Assembly: GCA_019424135.1 (NCBI GenBank)
Contig: JAHYZZ010000002.1
Span: 21,626-80,230 of the forward strand
DNA length: 58,605 nucleotides
Source: Lachnospiraceae bacterium
Lineage (GTDB): Bacteria; Bacillota; Clostridia; Lachnospirales; Lachnospiraceae
Reading direction: 5' to 3'
Shown here: positions 16,559-22,498 of the stretch, piece after piece
How the letters are laid out: every line of letters begins with the position of its first letter
Position numbering within the stretch: the stretch's first letter is position 1
The notes under the pieces: model-generated
The model's input: the letters and a program-made list of their open reading frames with translations, nothing else
What the model was told of the DNA's origin: nothing
Databases searched by the model: none
Position numbers and translations under genes: made by a program

Positions 16559-16933
16559 ATGGAAGCAGCAGAAGCTATGAGAGAACTAAAACGGATTCAG
16601 GATATCATTCCCGAACTAATCGCTTGTCTGGCAGATGTCGGTCAGAAAAAGGAACAGCAAAAGCGATATGAAAATTCAAGGTATTACCGGACCCTGTATG
16701 ACATGAGCCCGTCCACTTATCAGGACAGAAGAGACGGGATTCGGGAACAGATCTTGATAGGGAGATATCCAGAGAATGCCATGCAGGACAGATTCATCGA
16801 TAAGGCAGTATTCTTCGATTATAACAAAAATCGGTACAAGCTGAAGCATTGTCCACGGCAGGCACCGTCCTATGATCCGAAGAAGTGCATGAGAGCAGCG
16901 TTGATATTAGAAGGAATAAGGGAGGCGGTATAG
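16559..16933 (+). CDS. Hypothetical phage protein (124 aa)
   Basis: Unrecognised. It begins MEAAEAMRELKRIQDIIPEL, with a helical N-terminus, then RYYRTLYDMSPSTYQDRRDG and a basic C-terminus with HCPRQ. The ATG at 16559 follows AAAAGGAGGAG; the open frame upstream has no start with a site. The stop (TAG, 16931-16933) overlaps the GTG of the next gene by one base. Confidence 0.6.
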   Translation: MEAAEAMRELKRIQDIIPELIACLADVGQKKEQQKRYENSRYYRTLYDMSPSTYQDRRDGIREQILIGRYPENAMQDRFIDKAVFFDYNKNRYKLKHCPRQAPSYDPKKCMRAALILEGIREAV

Positions 16934-17349
16934 TGGTGATCGATTACGTGAAAAGAATCTGTGAGGAGATGGTCGGGATCCGGAAGGAACTAAAAGGAAT
17001 CCGAAAAGCCGTAGAGGAAGAAGATCCGGATCTGCAGTTTACCGTCCGCGGATTCGGGAGAGATCTCAGAGAAACAGTGGGCACGGCAGAAAAAGATCTG
17101 CGGACCATGCTGAAAAATGGCATGGTGCTGGAAAGCCGGAACGGAGACCGCTGGATGTGGTACGAAGGAAAAGCGATCGGGCCGAGCACATACATAGAGC
17201 TGGACAACTACCTGCAGGATGTATACGGGAACCATTCGCTTGATATCAAGAGAGTGTACGACACCGGAGAAGCATGGAATCTGGATGATATCCTCATGGA
17301 TGTCGGAGAAATGATATGGAAAAGAGAGGCGGAAGAAATTGAGCCGTAG
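16933..17349 (+). CDS. Hypothetical phage protein (138 aa)
   Basis: Unrecognised acidic protein with an N-terminal helical part (VKRICEEMVGIRKELKGIRK) and a compact C-terminus with RNGDRWMWYEGKAIGP. The GTG at 16933 overlaps the previous stop by one base and has GGGAGG 8 bases upstream. Confidence 0.6.
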   Translation: MVIDYVKRICEEMVGIRKELKGIRKAVEEEDPDLQFTVRGFGRDLRETVGTAEKDLRTMLKNGMVLESRNGDRWMWYEGKAIGPSTYIELDNYLQDVYGNHSLDIKRVYDTGEAWNLDDILMDVGEMIWKREAEEIEP

Positions 17350-17363
17350 TAGGAGGAGAAGAC

Positions 17364-17453
17364 ATGGAAAAGGTAAAAGGATTTCTGCAGGGAACGGCTC
17401 CGGTGTGGGTACCGATAATCGGGATCGTTCTGACCGGATGGATGCTGAAATAG
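17364..17453 (+). CDS. Single-span membrane micropeptide (29 aa)
   Basis: Starts 5 bases after AGGAGGAGA. The product is MEKVKGFLQGTAP followed by a hydrophobic span WVPIIGIVLTGWML and a terminal Lys. The size and location suggest an early phage membrane peptide; too short to compare with a family. Confidence 0.45.
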   Translation: MEKVKGFLQGTAPVWVPIIGIVLTGWMLK

Positions 17454-17541
17454 ACGAGTGCTGGAAATGTTGGAAGAAACGGCGTTGTTCGGATCCAGAA
17501 AGAGGAAGAAACACTCGATGCAAAGATTATGAGGAGGATAT

Positions 17542-17709
17542 ATGACAAGAAACATGAGAAAGCGAAGAAAAAGAGAAAAGTGGAATCTGAGGATGCGGTG
17601 GCTGGACAATACCGTGCTGGTGTGTCTGATGCTGATCATCGGGACAGGCCTGTTGATGGCTGTCACCATATGGACCATGTGGCCATGGATCCGGGTGGTG
17701 GCTGGCTGA
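17542..17709 (+). CDS. Small membrane protein (55 aa)
   Basis: Starts after GAGGAGGATAT. A strongly basic N-terminus (MTRNMRKRRKREKW) precedes one long membrane span (TVLVCLMLIIGTGLLMAVTI), so the N-terminus should stay in the cytoplasm. The TGA is followed directly by the next ATG. Function unknown. Confidence 0.55.
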   Translation: MTRNMRKRRKREKWNLRMRWLDNTVLVCLMLIIGTGLLMAVTIWTMWPWIRVVAG

Positions 17710-17868
17710 ATGGGAAGAGTCAATGAGGAGATGGTGGATCGGATCCAGCAGGCGGCCAAGATGGCCGGGAAAGATGAATGGGAAGTCTTGGAAGATTGGA
17801 ACAGGAATCTCCGAAGACCGGAGGCCGTATCCATTGAAGAATATATCGCCGGAATGGCAAAAAAATAG
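17710..17868 (+). CDS. Small hypothetical phage protein (52 aa)
   Basis: Begins at the ATG directly after the preceding TGA, so translation is probably coupled. Product MGRVNEEMVDRIQQAAKMAG followed by KDEWEVLEDWNRNLRRPEAV is helical. It ends one base before the hairpin at 17869. Function unknown. Confidence 0.55.
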   Translation: MGRVNEEMVDRIQQAAKMAGKDEWEVLEDWNRNLRRPEAVSIEEYIAGMAKK

Positions 17869-17892
17869 GGAGCATCTTGGGAGAGATGCTCC
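17869..17892 (+). terminator. Hairpin, possible terminator before the rep region
   Basis: GGAGCATCT (17869-17877) pairs with AGATGCTCC (17884-17892) around a 6-base loop, followed by AGGGTTTT. It lies at the stop codon of the last small early gene and upstream of the origin-like region. Confidence 0.5.
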
Positions 17893-17904
17893 AGGGTTTT
17901 CACC

Positions 17905-18024
17905 CGATAAGGTTATTACTTAAGACAAATTAAGTATAACATTGACCGGGCGTAAAGTCAAGAAAACACGGGGATTCCGCCCGTTTTATATACTCGATAA
18001 AGTTATTAAAGTTAGGACAAATTA
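17905..18024. other. Candidate rolling-circle origin: direct repeats and hairpin
   Basis: A non-coding stretch before the HUH Rep gene. Two near-identical units share CGATAARGTTATTA and GACAAATTA (17905-17932 and 17995-18024). Between them lie a dyad ACTTAA-GACAAA-TTAAGT (17918-17935) and a hairpin with CGGGCG (17947-17952) and CGCCCG (17978-17983) around a 25-base loop, followed by TTTTATAT. Repeats plus a stem-loop beside a Rep gene is what a double-strand origin looks like; no nick site can be named from sequence alone. Confidence 0.5.
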
Positions 18025-18785
18025 TGGCAGTAAAAAGAAAGACATACCGGTTCCGGAAAGGGGATGTCCTGGATGTAGAAGAGTACCATGATGGAAGATA
18101 TGGAGCTCCGGGGGAGAAGCGGCTGAAAAAGAAGAAACCGACAAAAGAACAGATGGAATGGATCAATCAACTGAATAAAGCCAGGAGATGCCGACAGAGA
18201 ATGCTGCAATACATATCTCCTGGTGACTACTTCGCAACATGGACTTATCGAAAAGAAGAACGTCCTCCGGATATGCAAATGGCACTGAAAGATTTTCAGA
18301 AGGCCATCGGAATAGTGAGGAGAAAGTATCACAAGATGGGACATAATCTTTTCTGGATTCGGAACATAGAGAAGGGAACACGGGGAGCCTGGCACATCCA
18401 TATTGTGATCAATAAGATTCCGGGAGCGGCGGAGATCATAACCGGAGCCTGGAACCATGGCGGAACATATCTGACAGAAATCCGAAACAGTTCCCTGTAT
18501 GATGAGGATTTTACCAGGCTGGCCAACTATATGACCAAAAGCGAGAAGACTAGGGAGAAAAAGGAAGATGGATCGGTGGCAAGGCCACGGATTAGACAGG
18601 CAAGTTATAACACTTCACGGAATATGCCGATTCCAGAACCTCATGTGGAAAAACTGCGGAGATGGAAAAAGGAACCGAAACCAAAAAAAGGATACTACAT
18701 AGCAAAGATACATGAAGGAATCAACCCGGTAACGGGATACGAATACAGGCGCTACACGATGATTCGTCTGCACAGGAGGTGTTAA
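18024..18785 (+). CDS. HUH endonuclease, rolling-circle replication-type Rep
   Basis: A 253-residue basic protein. The metal-binding HUH motif is in GAWHIHIVIN (about residue 117) and a tyrosine motif, LANYMTKSEK (about residue 168), has the Y-x3-K spacing of Rep nucleases. It resembles the G2P/ORF2-type replication proteins of phages and plasmids, which nick one strand at the origin and prime rolling-circle synthesis. AGGA lies 6 bases before the ATG, and the second origin-like repeat runs into the start codon, so it may also serve to autoregulate. No DnaB-type helicase or primase gene is visible in the prophage. Confidence 0.7.
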   Translation: MAVKRKTYRFRKGDVLDVEEYHDGRYGAPGEKRLKKKKPTKEQMEWINQLNKARRCRQRMLQYISPGDYFATWTYRKEERPPDMQMALKDFQKAIGIVRRKYHKMGHNLFWIRNIEKGTRGAWHIHIVINKIPGAAEIITGAWNHGGTYLTEIRNSSLYDEDFTRLANYMTKSEKTREKKEDGSVARPRIRQASYNTSRNMPIPEPHVEKLRRWKKEPKPKKGYYIAKIHEGINPVTGYEYRRYTMIRLHRRC

Positions 18786-18787
18786 AA

Positions 18788-18964
18788 GTGAAAATGGGAA
18801 AAGTAACAGAGAAAAACCTGGAAAGATTCCGAAATACATTTGAGGAGTGGCAGAAAGCAAACGAGAAGAAGGGTTGGGAGAGGATAGGGGCAGATGATGA
18901 TTATCTGATCGGGATTGCGTTGGAGTGTGCTATTGAGTGTTACGGAGGAAATGGGAATGTATAA
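18788..18964 (+). CDS. Small hypothetical protein (58 aa)
   Basis: Starts at GTG 18788, 8 bases after AGGAGG. Helical N-terminus (NLERFRNTFEEWQKANEKKG) and a C-terminal segment with DDDYLIGIALECAIECYGG. Overlaps the start of the next gene. Unrecognised, but the pattern recurs in phage early operons. Confidence 0.55.
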   Translation: MKMGKVTEKNLERFRNTFEEWQKANEKKGWERIGADDDYLIGIALECAIECYGGNGNV

Positions 18965-19370
18965 GGTCAATATCTACACATACGTGGAACCTGCAAGTAC
19001 CAGAAAGTCTAAGAAAAAGTATGCATACCTTTTATCCTGCGTAGGAAAAGAAAACAGACAGCTGATCGGGGTGGGAACGATAGAAGGGACCTATCATGAA
19101 GCGAACCTTAAAGCGATTAATAAAGGATTGGCACGGTTGAACCAGTCCTGCGAGGTGAATCTGCATTGCGAGGATTCTTTTGTTTTGAACATGTTTGAGT
19201 ACAATCTGCCAAGGTGGGCGGCCAGAGGATATCAAACCGCAAAAGGGGAGACTATCGCAAACGCGGAAGATTGGATGGAGATGTGGAGACTGACAAGAGC
19301 GCAGAAGGTGATACCGATCAAAGGAGAACATGAAAAGAAACAGGAATTGAGAAGGGCGGTGAAAAGGTGA
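18957..19370 (+). CDS. RNase H-like fold protein
   Basis: A 137-residue protein. The beginning (YKVNIYTYVEPASTRKSK), the middle (GTIEGTYHEANLKAINKGLARL) and the strand VNLHCEDSFVLNMFEYNL follow the order of RNase HI: first strand, helix A carrying the Glu, then a strand ending in Asp plus Ser. The first catalytic Asp of RNase HI is not obvious, so activity is doubtful. ATG at 18957 has GGAGG 8 bases upstream; the ATG at 18951 is too close. Could act on RNA-DNA hybrids during phage replication. Confidence 0.5.
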   Translation: MYKVNIYTYVEPASTRKSKKKYAYLLSCVGKENRQLIGVGTIEGTYHEANLKAINKGLARLNQSCEVNLHCEDSFVLNMFEYNLPRWAARGYQTAKGETIANAEDWMEMWRLTRAQKVIPIKGEHEKKQELRRAVKR

Positions 19371-19582
19371 ATATTGCAGGGATAGAACTGATCGCAGGAG
19401 AAAAGTACGAGCTGATTTTTCGCGAGTCTGTCGATGGGACGCCGAGAAAGCGGAAAGTCAAAAAGAAAATGAAGCTGGTGGGGATTTATTCACATCACGC
19501 TCAGTTTGAGTATCGTGGAATTCGGAGATCCTGGGGATACTGGGAACTGGAGAAATTACTGAAAGGAGAAGACTATGAGTAG
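19367..19582 (+). CDS. Small hypothetical protein (71 aa)
   Basis: GTG start overlapping the previous stop by 4 bases (GTGA). Basic, probably a beta-barrel: NIAGIELIAGEKYELIFRES, then VKKKMKLVGIYSHHAQFEY and WGYWELEKLL. Related proteins occur in phage early regions without known role. Confidence 0.6.
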   Translation: MNIAGIELIAGEKYELIFRESVDGTPRKRKVKKKMKLVGIYSHHAQFEYRGIRRSWGYWELEKLLKGEDYE

Positions 19583-19937
19583 CGTAGGTTATTGTAAATA
19601 CTGCGGAAGTGGACGGATGGTGGAAATGCCGGAAGGAGTGTCGCAGGAAGCGCTGGATCAAGAGGCGTCAGCAACATGCAACTGTTATGGAGCCATGGAA
19701 GCTAGAAAAAAAGAAACACAGAAGGATGTCTGCATTGCACAACTGGGAGAAATGCTACATGGAAAACATCCGGAGATAGAGAGCCTTCTGGCAAGTGGAA
19801 TTGATGCCTTACAAGAGGGGAAATTTGAGAAAATCACGATCAATACCGGATTCAACAAGACGATCCGAATGAGAATGACTAAGGACGGAATCAAGATTGA
19901 GATCGAACGGAAGATGAAGGAGGAAAACCTGGCATGA
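19575..19937 (+). CDS. Zinc-ribbon phage protein (120 aa)
   Basis: N-terminal zinc ribbon made of YCKYCG and, about 30 residues later, TCNCYG, followed by a helical segment and a C-terminal beta region ending in a basic KIEIERKMKEE. It starts inside the previous gene (8-base overlap) after AAAGGAG. Function unknown. Confidence 0.6.
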   Translation: MSSVGYCKYCGSGRMVEMPEGVSQEALDQEASATCNCYGAMEARKKETQKDVCIAQLGEMLHGKHPEIESLLASGIDALQEGKFEKITINTGFNKTIRMRMTKDGIKIEIERKMKEENLA

Positions 19938-20269
19938 ATCTGATGTTCCCGAAATCAGGAAGTACCAGGAAAAACAAGAAGAGGCGGCATCCGCAGTCTA
20001 TTATGCACAAGAAGGATGGAACCTGTTATCTCTGCATGATGAAGGGGAATGACAGAACCTATACGGTCGTGCATGAGCACCATGTCTATGATGGACCTAA
20101 CCGCAGGGTATCAGAGGAAAACGGGTTCAAGTGCTGGCTCTGCCTGGAACACCACATTACAGGGCCGGAAGCTGTACATAACAATATATATATAACATGC
20201 GGATCCTACAACGGGAGTGCCAAAGGATATACGAGGAGACGCACACAAGGCAGCAGTTTATGGATTTGA
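19934..20269 (+). CDS. HNH-like phage protein, C-terminus frameshifted at an AT repeat
   Basis: Residues 1-80 carry a zinc/HNH-like block: CYLCMM, then HEHHVYDGPNRRVSEENGFK and CWLCLEHH. After residue 84 the frame passes through an (AT)5 repeat (20184-20194) and reads a nonsense-like tail. Removing one AT unit restores a tail containing CQRIYEETHTRQQFMDLIG that ends with a TGA overlapping the next ATG (ATGA), just as neighbouring genes do. So the gene is either a recent frameshift, a slippage-controlled gene or a sequence error. Confidence 0.6.
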   Translation: MNLMFPKSGSTRKNKKRRHPQSIMHKKDGTCYLCMMKGNDRTYTVVHEHHVYDGPNRRVSEENGFKCWLCLEHHITGPEAVHNNIYITCGSYNGSAKGYTRRRTQGSSLWI

Positions 20270-20285
20270 TCGGGAGAAACTACTT

Positions 20286-20495
20286 ATGAGTGGAGAATAC
20301 TGGGATAAGCTGAAAGGTCTCCGGCGCGGGGATATGGTGGAATACAAGAACGTGAAGGAGACGGATGGGAAAATACTATCAGGACATGGTGAGATATTCG
20401 GATTCGGGAGATTTGGAGAAGCAGACATTGTCTGGATCAGACATGAGAACGGAGAGCTCCGAGGGATACCTTACGAACAGGTCGAGAAGATATAG
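20286..20495 (+). CDS. Small beta-rich phage protein (69 aa)
   Basis: The ATG at 20286 (MSGEYWDKLKGLRRGDMVEY) has GGGAG upstream and overlaps the restored stop of the preceding frameshifted gene. Segment KLKGLRRGDMVEYKN and later FGEADIVWIRHENGELRGIP look like an SH3-like barrel. Function unknown. Confidence 0.6.
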   Translation: MSGEYWDKLKGLRRGDMVEYKNVKETDGKILSGHGEIFGFGRFGEADIVWIRHENGELRGIPYEQVEKI

Positions 20496-20540
20496 CACCT
20501 CCTGGTGCATGTATCACATGGAACCAGATCACATAGATTA

Positions 20541-20562
20541 CCCTCCGGTTCCGGCCGGAGGG
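20541..20562. repeat. Hairpin CCCTCCGG / CCGGAGGG
   Basis: Perfect 8-bp stem with a 6-base loop between two small genes, with no T run, located just before the ribosome binding site of the zinc-ribbon gene at 20578. It may modulate that gene's translation. Confidence 0.4.
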
Positions 20563-20577
20563 AGAAAGGAGAAGTGG

Positions 20578-20805
20578 ATGAAGGAAAAGACGGAAGAGAT
20601 CAAGAAGATAGAGTGCAGCGTGTGTGGACGAAAGTTCATACCGAGGAAAGAACATAACTATAAAGCTAGCGAATATATCACGGAGGGCGGATTAGGAAAT
20701 GCTATGTCTGGAAGAACAGAGAGGCGTCAATATGACTGTTTTGACTGCCCGATGTGTGGATGTCAGACAGTGGCGAAAATCAGATATAAAAAGGACGAAG
20801 AATAA
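20578..20805 (+). CDS. Zinc-ribbon phage protein (75 aa)
   Basis: ATG at 20578 with AAAGGAG 6 bases upstream. Contains a four-cysteine ribbon: CSVCG near residue 14 and CFDCPMCGC near residue 55. The open frame extends upstream to 20365 but has no good start there. A palindromic element follows its stop. Confidence 0.6.
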   Translation: MKEKTEEIKKIECSVCGRKFIPRKEHNYKASEYITEGGLGNAMSGRTERRQYDCFDCPMCGCQTVAKIRYKKDEE

Positions 20806-20828
20806 ACCGGCGACAATTTGTCACCGGT
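20806..20828. repeat. Palindromic element, copy 1
   Basis: ACCGGCGACAA and TTGTCACCGGT form an 11-bp dyad with one mismatch. It begins right at the TAA of the zinc-ribbon gene. A related element, again right after a TAA, lies at 24507-24525. Confidence 0.55.
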
Positions 20829-20903
20829 TGTGGGTGGGTATACATAGCAACAAAAGAAACAAGCAGAAGACCGTCCGGCAAGACAAGGGTCTACTGCTCT
20901 TCA

Positions 20904-20935
20904 CCTAAGAGCATTATACCATAGTGACTCTTAGG
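20904..20935. repeat. Inverted repeat upstream of the second recombinase
   Basis: CCTAAGAG (20904-20911) and CTCTTAGG (20928-20935) are perfect inverted copies with a 16-base spacer, 16 bases before the recombinase start. Could be an operator, a leader hairpin or a recombinase-binding site. Confidence 0.5.
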
Positions 20936-20950
20936 AGACAAGGAGGAACT

Positions 20951-21991
20951 ATGTATAATCCAAATATCAAAACAGAGATCATCAACAATATTATTTTTAC
21001 CATGTCCGATTACCTGGACAATACAACCCTAGACATCCTGCAGAAGGTGATCCGGGAACAGCTAGTGGCAGTGAACATGGAGGAGATCACCACACTGCCG
21101 GCCGAACTGCAGACATCCGTGGAGGAACAGAACCGCTATTACATCAGTTTGATGCTGATCAAAAAGAGGAACCTGGCCAAAGAGACAAAGCAGCAGTATC
21201 GGGATGCCATCATGCGTCTGATCAGTGTCATTGACAAGTCGCTGAATAAGGTGGATGAAAACGACATTGACGCATATCTTGCGTGGTATGAGCAGCGGAA
21301 CGTGGCAGCAGGCAGGGGAAAGAACCAGGCCAGTACTTGCAACAATGAGAGACGTTATCTGTCAGCCTTTTTTACATGGATGCGCCGGGAAAAATTTATC
21401 ACATTCAATCCAGTGGAAGGAACGGAACCGATGAAGGAGATCAAAAAACCGATCGACTACTTCCGTCCGGCACAGATAGAAGAACTCCGGGAAGGATGCA
21501 GTAGCCTCAGGGATCGAGCAATCATCGAAGTGTTGAGAAGTACCGGAGCCAGAGTGGGAGAAATCCCGCAGATAAACAGAGAAGACCTGGACTGGAAGAC
21601 GGGGGACATTATGATCCTAAGCGAGAAGTCCGGAAGGTACCGGACGCTGTACGTGGACGAAGTGGCCAGGTTCCACCTCAAGCGATACCTGGATCAGCGA
21701 AGAGACAGCAACGAGGCATTATTTGTCTGGGAGAAAGCCCCACATAACAGACTTGGAAAGAGCGGAATCAGGTCGGCAGTGAAAGCGATCGGGGAGAGGG
21801 AAGGAATGGACTGCAAGGTATATCCACATAAACTCAGAAAGACGCTGGGGATGTATCTGAAGAATCGGGGCGCCGATATCGGGGATATCCAGGAAATCAT
21901 GGGACATGCAAATCCGACGGTTACAAGTAGATATTACGCACAGTCCACGCCGGAAACGTTAAGGAATGTACGGAAGCGGACCGCAGCGTAG
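20951..21991 (+). CDS. XerC/D-like tyrosine recombinase (second phage recombinase)
   Basis: A 346-residue recombinase. A core-binding SAM-like domain (about 70-165) precedes a catalytic domain with Arg in RSTGARVGEI (about 200), HKLRKTLG (HxxR), MGHANPTVTSRYYAQ with the His and the nucleophile Tyr. All catalytic residues are present. AAGGAGG lies before the ATG at 20951. It is unlike the integrase at 11682 and sits in the replication region, so it may resolve multimers made by rolling-circle replication or may invert the tail-tip cassettes near 41-47 kb. Neither role can be fixed from sequence. Confidence 0.85.
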   Translation: MYNPNIKTEIINNIIFTMSDYLDNTTLDILQKVIREQLVAVNMEEITTLPAELQTSVEEQNRYYISLMLIKKRNLAKETKQQYRDAIMRLISVIDKSLNKVDENDIDAYLAWYEQRNVAAGRGKNQASTCNNERRYLSAFFTWMRREKFITFNPVEGTEPMKEIKKPIDYFRPAQIEELREGCSSLRDRAIIEVLRSTGARVGEIPQINREDLDWKTGDIMILSEKSGRYRTLYVDEVARFHLKRYLDQRRDSNEALFVWEKAPHNRLGKSGIRSAVKAIGEREGMDCKVYPHKLRKTLGMYLKNRGADIGDIQEIMGHANPTVTSRYYAQSTPETLRNVRKRTAA

Positions 21992-22003
21992 GAAGGAGTA
22001 AGA

Positions 22004-22495
22004 ATGTTTGATGAATTTGGAGAGATGGACAGTTACAAGGAAATCAACGAACTGGCCGAAAACCTCTTTAACGAGGGGGACATGGACAGTCTTCGGGAAA
22101 TGGCCAGAGAAAACGGGATCCCAAATGATTTTGTAGAAATGTATCTGCAGGGAGATATTCCAGAGCTGTGCGATGCTATGACAGCAGCGATCGGAAAGCT
22201 GGAACTGGAAGCAGAAGAACTGAAACCACAGGAGATCATGGAAGATTGGCTGGAATATATTAAGGTTCAGTGTATGGAAAATGAATTGCTGGCCAGTCAG
22301 GTAAGAAAGAAGGGAAAGAGCCTGGAAGGATGCATTGCCGCCTTATTGAAATGGTCCTTCGGACATCAACAGGAAATCTCGAAAAAGATTAAGGAGGCAG
22401 CAGGAGTAAAGGCTAACAGAGTAACGCTTGGTATACCGGGGATGGGGCAGGCCAAGAAGATCATACGGGAATATTACTTAGGAAAGAAGAGATAA
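22004..22495 (+). CDS. PcfK-like protein
   Basis: A 163-residue acidic protein resembling PcfK of the conjugative plasmid pCF10. The central part (EIMEDWLEYIKVQCMENE) and the C-terminal block (GCIAALLKWSFGHQQEISKK then GIPGMGQAKKIIREYYL) are characteristic. AAGGAG lies 7 bases before the ATG. It directly precedes the PcfJ-like gene, as in pCF10. The role of this pair in phages is not known. Confidence 0.7.
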   Translation: MFDEFGEMDSYKEINELAENLFNEGDMDSLREMARENGIPNDFVEMYLQGDIPELCDAMTAAIGKLELEAEELKPQEIMEDWLEYIKVQCMENELLASQVRKKGKSLEGCIAALLKWSFGHQQEISKKIKEAAGVKANRVTLGIPGMGQAKKIIREYYLGKKR

Positions 22496-22498
22496 GAG

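Noticed and set aside
17438..17545. A 35-codon cysteine-rich frame (MDAEIDECWKCWKKRRC) overlapping the micropeptide gene
   Set aside because: No ribosome binding site, and it overlaps a better-supported small gene; codon pattern looks incidental.
17208..17903. 231-codon minus-strand frame across the small membrane genes
   Set aside because: Crosses several plus-strand genes with good ribosome binding sites and shows Ser/Leu-rich shadow composition.
20217..20285. Upstream extension of the 69-aa gene
   Set aside because: The extra codons cover the restored tail of the frameshifted HNH-like gene; the ATG at 20286 fits better.
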